Notes: generated by a model from the sequence alone, not told the origin. Counted from the stretch's first letter, positions 24,399 to 36,976 are shown. The stretch: DNA of 64,000 nt from Triticum aestivum (GCF_018294505.1 NC_057812.1:65956875-66020874); one strand, 5' to 3'. Translations and numbers: made by a program.

Positions 24399-26106
24399 TG
24401 ATGACCCACAAGTGTAGGGGATCCGTCGTAGCTTTTCGATAAGTAAGAGTGTCGAACCCAACGAGGAGTAGAAGGAAATGATAAGCAGTTTTCAGTAAGG
24501 TATTCTCTGCAAGCACTGAAATTATCGGTAACAGATAGTTTTGTGATAAGGTAATTTGTAATGAGTAGCAAGTAATAAAAGTAAATAAGGTGCAGCAAGA
24601 TGGCCCAATCCTTTTTGTAGCAAAGGACAAGGCTGAACAAACTCTTATATGAAGGAAAGCGCTCCTGAGGACACATGGGAATTATCGTCAAGCTAGTTTT
24701 CATCACGTTCATATGATTCGTGTTCAGTACTTTGATAATTTGATATGTGGGTGGACCGGTGCTTGGGTACTGTCCTTACTTGGACAAGCATCTCACTTAT
24801 GATTAACCCCCATTGCAAGCATCCGCAACTACAACAGAAGTATTAAGGTAAACCTAACCATAGCATGAAACATATGGATCCAGATCAGCCCCTTACGAAG
24901 CAACGCATAAACTAGGGTTTAAGCTTCTGTCACTCTAGCAACCCATCATCTACTTATTACTTCCTAATGCCTCCCTCTAGACCCAAACAATGGTGAAGTG
25001 TCATGTAGTCGACGTTCACATGACACCACTAGAGGGATGACAACATACATCTCATCAAAATATCGAACGAATACCAAATTCACATGACTACTAATAGCAA
25101 GATTTCTCTCATGTCCTCAGGAACAAACGTAACTACTCACTAAGCATATTCATGTTCATAATCAGAGGGGTATTAATATGCATAATGGATCTGAATATAT
25201 GATCTTCCACCAAGTAAACCAAGCATCAACTATAAGGAGTAATCAACACTACTAGCAACCTACAGGTACCAATCTGAGGTTTGGATACAAAGATTGGATA
25301 CAAGAGATGAACTAGGGTTTGAGATGAGATGGTGCTGGTGAAGATGTTGATGGAGATTGACCCCCTCCCGACGAGAGGATCGTTGGCGATGACGATGGCG
25401 ATGATTTCCCCCTCCCGAAGGGAAGTTTCACCGGCAGAACAGCTCCGCCGGAGCCCTATATTGGTTCCGCCAAGGTTCCGCCTCGTGGCGGCGGAGTTTC
25501 TTCCCGAAAGCTTGCTTATGATTTTTTTTCTCGGACGAAAGACTCCATATAGCCAAAGATGGGCATCGGAGGGCCACCAGGGGGCCTACGAGGCAGGGGG
25601 CGCGCCCAGGGGGTAGGGCGCGCCCCCCACCCTCGTGGCTGGTGGGTGGCCCCCCTCTGGTACTTCTTGCGCCCAATATTTTTTATATATTCTGAAAAGT
25701 GCTCCCATAAAGTTTCAAGACTTTTGGAGATGTGCATAATAGGTCTCTAATATTTGCTCCTTTTCCAGCCCAGAATTCCAGCTGCCGGCATTCCCCCTCT
25801 TCATGTAAACCTTGTAAAATAAGAGAGAATAGGCATAAGCATTATGACATAATGTGTAATAACAGCTCATAATGTAATAAATATCGATATAAAAGTATGA
25901 TGCAAAATGGACGTATCAACTCCCCCAAGCTTAGACCTCGCTTGAGCCGAAATCGAAAAATATGTCCACATGTTTAGAGATAGAGGTGTCGATAAAAATA
26001 AAATACGTACATGAGGGCATCACGATCAATCTTAAAACATCAACTTATATAATTCTTGTCATATGATCTCTTATGCTAGAGTAACAATTCAATCACAATT
26101 TCAAGT
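24399..26106 (-). mobile_element. LTR retrotransposon remnant: 3' LTR plus PPT side
   Basis: The plus strand begins TGATGACCCACAAG and the LTR ends GACGTATCA at 25918, so reversed the LTR starts TGATACGTCC and ends GGGTCATCA (1,520 bp). Next to it, the minus strand reads AAGCTTGGGGGAGT immediately before the LTR start, a polypurine tract, so this is the 3' LTR of a minus-strand element. Only about 190 bp of internal sequence follow before it is cut off. Confidence 0.75.
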
Positions 26107-26111
26107 ATAAA

Positions 26112-26388
26112 TATTAAAAAATCTGAATTTTTTTGACAACAAACATTGATGTGTGTTACACATGCGTGCCAATTTTTGTGATAAAATGACATTTGTGGAG
26201 GCCTCAGCAAAAAAGACAAAATCATGCTCAAAAAAACTGCTTTTGGAAGCATTTTGGAGCATCGATTTTGTTTTTTTCACCGAGACCTGCATGAATGTCA
26301 TTTTGTCATGAAATTATGCACGCGTGTGAAAAAGACATCAATGGTTGTTGTAAAAGAATTTCAGATTTTTTTTGAACTTTTTAAATAT
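26112..26388. mobile_element. Fold-back (long inverted repeat) MITE-like element
   Basis: A left arm from about 26112 to 26245 pairs imperfectly with a right arm from about 26262 to 26388: AAAATGACATTTGTG against its partner near 26296, and CATTGATG against CATCAATG near 26335. The arms make up nearly the whole element. I see no convincing target duplication, so the class is open; a Mutator-like MITE is one possibility. Confidence 0.65.
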
Positions 26389-26400
26389 TTTTTTGATTTT

Positions 26401-27697
26401 ACTGTAGCAAAGGGTGCATGTGAGCTCGAGTTCACAAGAGCACTTTCGATTATTAAGAGCGTTTATATATCAACAGTTAATGTAGGCATATATTCTTACT
26501 AGCTATGGTCATGCTTAATCACTAAAAGATTAAGTGCATTCATATGTCTTTTCTAATCAATGATTTCTCAAATCTCCTATTTATTTATACTGATACACAA
26601 ATCCTCTAGTGGCTATTAGTTAACAAATACTCCCTCCTTCCTGGTTTATAGGGCTTATATCAAAAATTTCGGTTTCCCGTTTTATAAGTCTCAATTTGAT
26701 TGTTCCCCATCACATGCAAGGATTATGAGAAACTTGACCAATACATATACTTCATGCATGCATGCATTGCAATTAATGCATTGATAAACACAATTCTTTG
26801 AGGAAAACGAGCGCATTAATTGAGTGCTTTTACAAACCACGAAAATTATTCCACCACTCATCATTTACCTTGGTTGGTGAGATTTTTGAATTGAGTTCTG
26901 TAAACTGGAAAAGAGGTAGTAGTATTCAACATTATGTGCTTCAAATATAATATAGGAACATTATATGGTAAGATGTGTGCATTTACCTATTTTCCATGCT
27001 AATTTGTGTTACCGTTTTACTTTGATCTAAAGTACTCACCAATGAATTTGAACTTCACATTTTTATACATAAATAAGTAGGAGATAGCAACTCAAGGGAA
27101 GAAATATTTAAGAAATCATTAATTAGAAAATTGTCTCTGTATATTATAGGCACAAATTGTCTCTGTATAAATAAATAGATAGCAGCTCAAGGGAAAAGAC
27201 ATCTATTGTGCCTATAATGATTCCTCAAATCTCCTATTTATTTAATCTCACCAATTCAAATTGTCCGTGTATATTATAGGTGCAATTTTTTTGCTTATCA
27301 TGTCAGAAAAGATAGCAGCTCAAGGGAAAAAATATTTCATGTTGGAATGCAGATTTCAAAACACACTTAGGTAACATTAAGGAAGCTGTTACAAGTGATA
27401 CTTAAAAATAAATAATAGAACATGCATCTGTTACATAAGGGCATCCGCAATTGGGGTGGGGAGGCATCTTCTCTTCATGAAGGGGCGATATTTTCACGTC
27501 CAGGAATTGGTTCATCTCGTAGCAAAGAGCAGAGACAAACTGAGCTGAAGCTTGGTTGACATATATCTGACGATAATGCTGTTTACCTTTTCCTAAATAA
27601 ACATATCAGACAATTCAAAACTGTTGAGTGGCAGCATGTTGGCAGTTCAAAACAAGTAAGCAGCAGCAGGAACATCATACTCCTTCGGGAGCTTAGG
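26401..27697. other. Intergenic DNA downstream of the NLR gene
   Basis: Apart from the Stowaway-like element at 26630-26919, this holds a motif GATAGCAGCTCAAGGGAAAA repeated near 27084 (variant), 27179 and 27310, and two copies of CTCAAATCTCCTATTTATTTA (about 26567 and 27226). These are scattered duplications. The last few hundred bases are probably the 3' UTR of the NLR gene, but no poly(A) signal can be singled out. Confidence 0.5.
26630..26919. mobile_element. Stowaway-like MITE, degenerate ends
   Basis: The left end CTCCCTCCTTCCTGGTTTA and the reversed right end CTACCTCTTTTCCAGTTTA match at about 14 of 19 places, and TA flanks both sides (26628-26629 and 26920-26921), as expected for Tc1/mariner-type MITEs. 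Confidence 0.75.
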
Positions 27698-30600
27698 TCA
27701 GTCCATCTTGAGAACAGGTCGCTTCGGATTTGAATGAAGCTGCAAGCGCAAGTTTTGCACTAAGTCGGCTTTGTAGTTGTGACCCTCGAGCAGAACTTCC
27801 TTGAGGCTTCCCAGAAATGCTAGCCCAGAAAACAACCCAACTCTGGGGTCTTCTTCAAACTGATTGTCATCGGTTTTTTCTGAAACGGCGCCTTCTTCAG
27901 GCTGATCGTAATACTGCAGCAGCTCAAGCTTAGGGGTGGCTCCCTTTTCAAACTCCACCGATTTGAGCTTACCTGGGAGACTCAGCTCTAGCACCATCAG
28001 GCTCGGGAATGATGCACCCTGACGAAAACGGAGATGGACCTCTTCGCCCCCAAGTGACTCTTTCCGCAGACGCAGGATGGCAAGGTTCGGTAGGCGCCCA
28101 AGGACTTTTATTGCCGCATCATGGTCCTCTATCCTGGAACTCCGCAGCTTGAGCTTGGCCAGATTTTTCAGCCCACCGTTGATCCATGCCGGCAATTCGA
28201 CCAGGTTGCCATACAGCTTCAGACTCCCTAGGTTTTCCGGAGGTGAGGAGAGGCCATCCAAGCAGCCAGATAAACCCGGCTTACCCTCCGACTGCACCAG
28301 CAGCGTCTCTAGGCTGCTGAGGTTAGCCAGTGCTGAACATAGCTCTCCGCCGTTGCTCTCGTCCACGCCAGTCACTCCCAACTTGCGCAGCCCGGTGAGA
28401 CTAGCTACCTCTCGCAGGGTGGCCTTCCTCCTTGAGATGTTCACCACACCCAACGTGTGCAGGGCTCTGAGCCTGTGGATCCCTCTGGGCACCACAACAC
28501 CACGTGGGCTCCGGCGTGTCGCCAGCATTGGCAGATACGAGCAGCAGCACGTGGTGCAGACGTCACGCCTGTTGGTATCCCCGTCCATGCCCATGGTCTC
28601 CTTCAGAACCTGTGGCGCGCAGCATGCCACGCAGAACACCGCCGAGGCGCAGGTCAGGATGCATTGCTTGCTCCTCATCAGCTTCGGGAGTTTATCTGAA
28701 TACTCTTCACAGACATATTCATCGTTGCTCCCGACACCCCTCGCACGAACGTGCTGTAGCTTCCTGAGCTTGATGATGGTCTTTGGCAGCTTGATTATGT
28801 TTGTACCTGTGACATCTAGTGTCTGGAGCTGCCTCAGGTTACCCAAGGAACCTGGCAGGTGATAAATTCCATGACATCCTCTCAGGGAAAGGTATCTCAA
28901 GTGGAAAAGCTTCCCAATATGCTTGAGATGATGATCAACCAGACCTGAAGTGTCTTCCAAGTCCAGCACCCGCAGCAACTTCATCTTGTCAGAAATGAAG
29001 AATGGCTTCCACTCCCCAAAAATTGTTATGGATCTGACACGAGACAGATCAACTGTACTCTCAAATTCACTCTGGTCTCCCTTCCAGTCGTTGCTTACAG
29101 AGAGGTGACGTATTGTGCCTTGGCTACTTAAGTTGCAACCTTCCTCCAATCTGAAAACAAGATTTTCCTCCATTGACTTTGAGATGCCAATTTCACGAAT
29201 AATATCATGGAGTTGGCAAGAATCAATTTCTTTTCTACTATGACGTGATTGCCGGGATGGCAGGATCATGCTCCTGCTTATGAGGTCCATGAAGTAGCTC
29301 TCTGCTATTTCATAGGAAGACCTGCCGCGCACCGCTCCTGAGTAGCCCTCTGCGATCCACCTCCGCACCAAACGTGTTAGCCTAATCTTGTAGTCTTCAG
29401 GAAAGATTGGAAGATACAAGAAACAAGCCTTGAGATGATAGGGTAAACCATCATAGCTTCTGAGAAGGACTGTTCTTATGGTGTCAAGCTCTGGATTCAT
29501 CTCCAACTCACTACTAAGATTCTCATTCAGTTTTCTCCACTCCTTGGCAGTTTTTGGTTGGTTTGCCAAGAAGCCACCTATGGCGACTATTGCAAGAGGA
29601 AGACCATTGCACTTCTTCAAGATTTGTCTGACTTGTTCAACCAACTCAGGATACAGCCGATGCCAACATTCATTTTCCTTGAATACCTGAAATTTGTACA
29701 CACAAGTGGTTATGGCTAAAATACAAATCTATCTATTATATTATTCAACCAGAACGAAAAGAAGCAACTACGTTCATCCACTTTGGCTAGGATACTTTTT
29801 TTTTATCATGGTGGCCTAGATATAGAGGTGCACATAAATCTGATTATGCAGAAACCCACTTAGGTGGATAAGACAGAGTAAAGGATTATCCTGTGGACAA
29901 ATAATAGGAATGCAACTCTATTATATATGAATTAGAAACTGAAAATAAGAATAAAAAAATAACAATTTCGTTTCAATAAGAACTCTGCATAATGTCCAAA
30001 AATAGCTAGATTATTGAACTAAAATTTATGTAGAAATAGCATGTGATTTGTGTATGAAGTGAATTTCAAACAAGAACTGAAATGTGGTGCACAAACAAGT
30101 TAATATGAAAATTAGCATCGTGTGATAGTTAAAATTCAGATACAACTTAACAATGATAGCAATTTGATCTCTATTCAATGACATGAAATACGTAGTTAGA
30201 TATATCACTATGTATTGGTTTGGCAGTTACTTGACATGAGTAGAACATAAATGAGTGGAGACATGAATGAATCTATAGCCACTTGCCGGGTTCATAAAGT
30301 TGATGGAAATAGTAGGCAAGAATAATGGATGAGGATAATGTGTACAAGGCATGCATGAGAATGTGATATGTGTGGGATGGAGAATATCTTTAGGAGGCAG
30401 AAGCATGCTGTACTGCAACAATAAGGTAGGAAGCAAAAAATCATGTCAAATGTACTAACTCCCGTAGGAAACAAAAGGGTGTCGTGGGCTAGAGCACTAA
30501 GCCAGGAACAATACATCATGTCAAGTTAATAAGTCATTTCCGTTGTGCGGAACAATACATATACACTATTAGAAGGGACAAGCTACGACAAAAGTGAGAA

Positions 30601-33600
30601 TGAATGTTTTAGCAAATTTTGCATCAAATAAATAGAGAGTTTTGTGGGTTAGTATAAATATTACCATGGTTAGTATAAGGGATAAGTATATTTTTCGTCC
30701 CTCAGTTTTTTCGAAAGTATAAAAATGGTCCCTCAACTCCAAAACCAGCAAACTGTAGTCCCTCAATTTTTAAAACCGGATAAGTTTAGTCCCTCATACC
30801 ACTTTGGCTGATTTTTTTGCTGACGTGGACTGGTTTTTGTTTGGAACAGTGGGACCAGCCTGTTAGTGGTCGAAACTTGAACAGAGTGTGGTCTAAAAAA
30901 AAGACGTGCAAAAAATATATCATCCGTCGACTGACTCGAACGGGGCACCTCGTGCTAAGTGCAAGCACGGGCTAGACACCCATCGAGTAAGCATTTTTGT
31001 AATGCAGACAAATACACTGTATTTCATATTTATCAAAGCGCACCTGACATGATAATGGATAGAAATAAAATTCAGCTTCATTATCTCATATATCCTTATA
31101 CTGAGAGATACTTTCTTATTTATTTTTCTTATACTCGAACATGGAATGCCGGTGCAGATGAGTACAGCGAACATGCTTAATATCTGCAAAACTACAAAAG
31201 ATTTTATACTTGTCTGTGTAATACATAGTATCCGTGGTGTGGTGGTTACCTACTGATCTAGCTTGTTTCCAGTATTAAATTCAAAACCTGTGCAAATGCA
31301 TTTTATTTTAAGCTATTATTCTTTCTTCCTAAGGCTGACAGGTGGGACCCTGCAGATTTGTACACGCTGATGTGACCGCCCAGCCTGTACAATGCATCTA
31401 GTTTTAGTCAAAACCACTCCCCGTCTGAAAAAAAAAACAGTCAAAGCGGTATGAGGGACTAAAATTATCCGGTTTGAATAGTTGAGGGACCAAATTTTGC
31501 TGGTTTTACAGTTGAGGGACCATTTCTATACTCTCGAAAGAGTTGAGGGACGAAAAATATACTTCTCCCTTAGTATAAATATCAAATAAAGCAAATGGAG
31601 CATTATCATGACTTCTCTAAGTACCTTTTTTGTGAAGACAAGAAGTGCATGCTCCTTAGTAAGACCTTTGAGGTTGTATACATTTTCTTGTTTCTGCTGT
31701 GAACAATGACGGGCAATAGTTTCTTCTCTTGTGGTGACTATGATTCGACTTGCATTCTTTGTTTGAGGTAAATTTTCCAATATCGTGTCCCATTCAGTGG
31801 TAGATGACAAATCGTCGAGAACAATCAACCACCTCTTTTCTTCAGGAAGACGGCCCAGCTGATCCTTCAGCTCTTGAACTGACAGCGACATTGTTTTCTT
31901 CGCTGTGTCATTCTCGTCAGAAGTTTCTGACACCATTAGTTGCATAATTAAACTCCTAAGGAGCTCCTCGATATTGAAAGGCCTCATGATTGTGACGCAA
32001 GCACGTTTCTTAAATGTGCCACTGAGTTCTTGACCTTCATAGATATCTTTGACAAGAGCAGTCTTCCCGAGACCACCCATTCCCCAAACAGAGATAACCT
32101 GAAGTTCTTTGTTAACTGAATCCACAATTAGTGGGAGGATGCGAGATTTTTCTTTCTCCCTCCCAACAACTTCAGATCCCTCTAGAGCAGCCGTCATCGA
32201 CAGGATGCGACTGAGGCTCCTTCGGACTGCATTCTGTCCACTTGCGGTATCTTTAGCTTGATCACCAGCCGGTATCTCACAGATGGGCACTGAAGAGATT
32301 GCTCTATTAGTAGTGGCAATGGCTGCTGCATTTGAGCTTGACTCTGGCTCCATTGAATTTGCTCCACCTTGAGGTCTCTAAACAGTAAACGCAAGCAAAC
32401 AATCATTAGGTATTGTAACATTTCATTGGCAGCACTATCAATCTCCTAATCGTCAATGATGTGAGTGTGTAATTTATATACTTACAGATTTGAGGAGCGC
32501 TCATTTGGTCAATAATTTAAAATAATTTCTTTACACCAAAATTAAGGATGTAACATGGATGAGTTTGATGGTTTTTGAGCATAGAAAATATATTACCTTG
32601 TGGTAGAAAACATAGAGAGTCTGATCAGAGGATAATTGCTTAAGCTCTGAGACTCGGCATTCCTGGCCGATGCATAAGCTTGCAACTTCAACTTGCTGTG
32701 TGGCCACAATGATCCGGTTCCCATTACGGTTGCCTGGAAGGTAAGTTTTAATCCAGTCCCAATCTTCTATGCTACACAGATCGTTAAGAACAATCAGATA
32801 ACTCTTGTTATTCACATGCTCATTGAACTCATCAATCAATTCTTCTTCCTTCATCATCAGCATCTTCTTGAGAACTTTAGTCCCTAATTCTCGACAACTT
32901 CGTCCCTCAGCTGCTAATTCTGGAAAAGAATATCCATAGAACTGCCGCATAATGCTTTGCATGAACACGATCGGGTCGAAAGGATGCATAAGCTTGATCC
33001 AGGCACGGCATTCAAACGTGCCCGAATCGTCATACACCTTCCTTATCATGGATGCCTGCCCGAGAACGCCACATGTTCCCCACACTGAAATCACTCTAAG
33101 ATCCTCCCCCTGCTCCTGGTCGATGAGTTGGGCCAGATCTACCCTCAGCTTCATGGCACGCCTCGCTTCGTTGACACCAAACATTGTAGCACTGGCTTTG
33201 CTGACTGCAGAGTACTGCTTGGCGGCAGCAGCCATGGACTTTGAGTCAGCGTCAGGGCCCCTGATGAGGTGATAGCGCAGGTTCCTCTTGCTGACATCCT
33301 CGACCTTGGCTCGGAGATCCTTCATCTCCACGGCCACATGACGCCGGTCAAGCAGCGTCCTCAGGATGTGCCACCAATAGGACGGCTTCTCGAGGCGAAC
33401 GGCGAAGTCCTGGAGGCAGTCCTCCACATCGTAGCCCAGGTCGCGGACCTGCTTCACCCAGGTCTTGACCACCTTGTTGTCGTCTCGGTCGTCGTGAGCA
33501 ACCATCAGGAACGACTGCATCATCTCAAGCTCGTCCCTGATGAAGGCCTGGTCGCGCTGCACTCCCAGCTGCAGCGCCACCTCCTCTGCAACGGCAGATT

Positions 33601-33661
33601 GGGCATAGCTAACAGCTCCGTTCACCACAGACTTGCCCACGCTCAGCACCGTCGCCTCCAT
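27698..33661 (-). CDS. CC-NB-NB-LRR (NLR) immune receptor, three exons
   Basis: Probable intracellular pathogen receptor. Exons: 33661-32597, 32377-31625 and 29686-27698. All borders are GT/AG in phase 0 and the join gives 1,268 codons without a stop. I start at ATG 33661 (MEATVLSVGK), although an in-frame ATG lies 35 codons upstream. Residues 1-130 form an Rx-type coiled-coil domain with DVEDCL at 78-83. NB1 (about 190-340) is degenerate: its P-loop is WGTCGVLGQAS and its kinase-2 is YLIVLND. NB2 (about 425-600) is canonical, with GMGGLGKTA at 454-462, WLIVLDD at 538-544 and SRIIVTTR. Exon 3 adds GLPLA (634-638), RNBS-D CFLYLPIFPEDYK, LHD at 765-767 in place of MHD, and LRRs to the end, interrupted by a Cys-rich segment (943-996). 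CC-NB-NB-LRR proteins are known in grasses. Which pathogen, if any, is seen cannot be told. Confidence 0.9.
30679..31569. mobile_element. Mutator-like non-autonomous element in NLR intron 2
   Basis: Long terminal inverted repeats of about 120 bp (GGGATAAGTATATTTTTCGT at the left, and its counterpart at the right ending ATACTTCTCCC) are flanked by an exact 9-bp duplication TTAGTATAA (30670-30678 and 31570-31578). Long TIRs and 9-bp duplications are the mark of Mutator-like elements. No transposase is present. It accounts for 891 of the 1,938 bp of the intron. Confidence 0.95.
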
Positions 33662-33806
33662 TGCTCCAACTCTCCTCTCCTGTTCACTCCTATGGCTGTT
33701 GTGTGGATCTGAGATAAAAATGCTCAGTGTGGATCGAATGGAGTAGCTGTGCGCAGATGTATTCACAGGAGCAGACAGGTAACCAATAGTAGTACAGAAG
33801 AGGGGT

Positions 33807-33958
33807 TGTTGGGAACAATAAATTTATCAGTCCTTGCAGCTTGAAGACCATATGAAATAAATTACGCACAGGAGGGGTTGTTGGGAACAGTAAATTTCTC
33901 ATCAAGCCCTTGCAGCTTGACGACCATGTGAAATAAATTAGGCACGTGAGGGGTTGTT
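33807..33958. repeat. Direct tandem duplication, about 76 bp, upstream of the NLR
   Basis: AGGGGTTGTTGGGAACA-type units start near 33807 and 33883, each followed by a similar 55-60 bp, and a third start near 33950 leads into the 34-kb block. It lies 150-300 bp upstream of the NLR start codon. Confidence 0.8.
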
Positions 33959-34860
33959 GGGGCCTGACCCAAGCATGCGAGCTCATTTGCTAGCTAGTGA
34001 GAACATGACAGACTGAGGATGCCTCAGCTCAGCAGTCCTATCTGCACGGGCACACTTTTTCAATAAGAGAGCAAAGACAGTTGCATGTTGTTTATTAGAG
34101 CTGGCCGGCTGGAGTACTTTGTTTACTTACTTTATTGCTAAGACTATTAATGGTTGCATATTGGAGCTAATCCCATCATAAGTAACAACTTGAGCCTCTA
34201 ATGGTGATTCTACTTGTTTCCAATTTTTGATATTACCAAACTAGTCATTTCTTCATCAAGAAAGAAACTGTTTTACTCTCCTCTTCCTTTTCAGTTTTCA
34301 CATCAGTATCCTACCTCGAAAAGAAAAAATCAAAGCTTTGCAGAGTTCACTTGGCAACGCTCACAACCCAGTTTTATAGATGAACTTCAACTTTGTTGGT
34401 TCTGGCTCGAGGCACTGCGCCTTCAAACTGTAATTTGTGCACTTTCATTTTGAACTGTAAAAATGGTTGAAGAAGCAAACTGACATAAAAACGGAAAACT
34501 CAGTTTCACACAAAAATTATAAAGCAGCCAGTACCAAGTAGTATGAGGAGTGAACTTACGTTGCAAGAAACCGGATTCCATATCGAAGATGCGAGTGGGG
34601 AGCAAACCAAGCGTATTAAAACAGATGCCATGCTACCCGACGATGTAACTCCTTTCAGACAAAACAAGGGTCTTGCAATTGATTCCCGTAGACCGTAGCA
34701 TCACTCAAAGATCATGTTTTAGAATCGATGGATGAAGATGCCACGAAGGGCCCTACCACATGCAAACAGAAAATTGCAAAGTAAATCAGTCAAATATGTA
34801 CAAGGACTGGCAGGCAGATTTTTCTCAAGTAAGTGAACTGGAGAACTCAGTTACCTGATC
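33959..34860 (-). repeat. NLR-upstream block, copy A, with conserved splice donor
   Basis: This non-coding block is repeated at 38300-39230 and 43690-44420. Shared landmarks are GAGAACATGACAGACTGAGG (here 34001 onward), GTTTCACACAAAAA and, on the minus strand, CTTGCAACGTAAGTTCAC (about 34550-34567), a strong splice-donor context. It may hold a 5' untranslated exon of the NLR or of a neighbouring minus-strand transcript. That role is inference; the repetition is seen. Confidence 0.7.
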
Positions 34861-35639
34861 TAGGGTGTGTTTGGTTGATGTCACGGACTGGAATGGCATG
34901 GGTCCGACCCATTCCTAGGCCTCGTTTTCGCGTTCAGTTGGACTTATGGATCGGAACCCACTCGTTCCCGCGGACCGAATATTCGGCCCAGATGCGGAAC
35001 GTGGTGAGACCTCGAAAATGGCCGGACCACGCGGAACCGCTCACCCCTCGCTCTCTCGCAGCCCTCGCAGCCCTATCGCCTCGCTCTCCCTCCAGGTGCG
35101 CCGCCTCTCCCTCCTCTCTCCCCGTCCATGGATCTAGGCGCGCCGGCCGATTCCTTCCTTCCCCGCCGGCCAAATCTTCCCTTCCCCGCCGGCCGACTCC
35201 CTCCTTTCCTCGGTGCCCACTAACTCCTCTCATTCCTCTCATGATTTGCTGCAGAACAGAGGGAGCTCGATCTGGATCTGCAGTTGCGGCGGCTTGCAGA
35301 GGAATAGCAGCGGGGCGGCGGCTTCTAGCAGGCTGACAGCGGCAGCAGGCCCAGCACACCATCCCAATCTCTAGGTACAAACATCAATCCCTTCCCCTTG
35401 TATATTCTACTGCTGGTCTTGGATATGCCCAAACGAGAGTGATACAGAGATATGGAGTGGTTCTTGTGATGATTCATGGTTGTATTTGTTTCACTTTCGT
35501 TACTTTATGTTGGTAAAATTAGTACTCTGTTTTCCTAATTTGTACGAAAATACATGCTGTCCAGTATATTTTTGCAATATATATTGTTGATGTATGCGTC
35601 ATTCGTAGCTATATTTTTGATACTATGCATCACTTGTAG

Positions 35640-36976
35640 ATGGCCAAGAAGATGAACAAAAGAAAAAAGATGGTTAGGGGAGCTGCTGTTTTTGTTGCAC
35701 TAGCTACAATGGCAGTCATTATTCGGGCTATAATAAGAAAAAGAAGACCACGCATTACCTATGGGCCAATGCATGAAAGAGATCGAATCAGATTTGATTA
35801 TCTAAACCAAAAAATATGGCAAAGTGATGTGTTGTGCAAAAACATGTTAAGGTTTGAAAGAGCTGCATTTTTTAATTTGTGTAGCATAATAAGGGATCGC
35901 AAGTTGCTAGAAGACCGTCCACATCTTAGTGTGGAGCAACAATTGGCGATGTTTTTGCATACAATTGGGCATAACCTTCGGAATAGGGTTGTGTCAGCCA
36001 ATTTTTGTAGATCATACGGCACAACCAGCATCTATTTTAGAAAGGTTCTTCATGCCATAGGCGAGCTTCGTAATGATTATATACGGCCACCATCATTGGA
36101 GACCCCCACAAAAATTGCAGGAAATCATCGGTTTGACCCATATTTTAAGGTAATTTCTAAAACTATTCGTTAGGTATGTAGGCTATATGATATGGTATTT
36201 ACTACTTGTCACTATATAGGATTGTATTGGAGCTATCGATGGTACACATGTGCGAGCAGGTGTTACCAAAGATGTGGAGCATTCTTTTCGTGGTAGGAAG
36301 GCCTTTACAACCCAAAATGTGATGGCAGCGGTAGATTTTGATCTCCGCTTCACGTATGTATTGGCTGGTTGGGAAGGGTCAGCACACGATGCAACCGTTT
36401 TAGCTGATGCGTTAACGCGTGAGAGAGGCTTACAAGTACCACCAGGTAAGAAGTTGGCTTAGATAGAAATTGTCATTATGTTCTTTGCCTCAAGAAACCA
36501 TTGTCACAATTATTTGTTTCACCTTTTTAGGGAAGTTCTACCTAGTTGATGGCGGTTATGGAGCCAAGCCCGGGTTCTTACCACCTTTTCGTGGTGTGAG
36601 GTACCATTTGAATGAGTGGGGCAACAATCCAGTCCAAAATGATAAGGAGCTATTCAACCTTAGGCACTCTTCACTACGGGTGACGGTAGAGAGGGCTTTT
36701 GGATCTCTCAAGAGGCGTTTCAAAATTTTAGATGATGCCAAACCATTCTTTACTTTCCCAACACAAGTTGACATTGTTATAGCTTGTTGTGTTCTTCACA
36801 ATTATGCACTATCACAAGGGATTGATGAATTTATTATACCTGAAGTGACATGGACCACCCAACCAATTAGAACATCAAGGCAACAAGCAAGTGACACTAG
36901 GGCCGTGGTAGACCGTAGGCTACAAATGGCAGCCCAAATGTGGGAAGATAGACAACTCATGTATGCTAATCTATGA
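35640..36976 (+). CDS. PIF/Harbinger transposase, intact, three exons
   Basis: Cuts and joins the transposon ends. Exons 35640-36149, 36220-36445 and 36531-36976 join in frame with GT/AG borders to 393 aa, near the usual family length. The N-terminal part (about 40-160) is the helix-rich DNA-binding region with YFRKVL. The DDE_Tnp_4 catalytic domain follows, with Asp in GAIDGTH (exon 2), Asp in LVDGGYG and Glu in VERAFGSLKRRF (exon 3), so the DDE triad is complete. A hydrophobic stretch at residues 14-29 (AAVFVALATMAVIIRA) is unusual for a nuclear protein and may mean that the true start is internal. No stop or frameshift is seen. Mobilisation would also need the partner Myb-like protein, which is short here. 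Confidence 0.9.

Noticed and set aside
28077..28862. A 261-codon plus-strand frame
   Set aside because: It lies antisense within the LRR exon of the NLR and has no recognisable domain; a shadow of the coding strand.
30900..31300. tRNA-like text inside the Mutator-like element (a GTTCGAGTC B-box-like match near 30930 and GGTGTGGTGGTTA near 31221)
   Set aside because: The two matches are on opposite strands and about 300 bp apart, and no cloverleaf can be drawn, so no tRNA or SINE is called.
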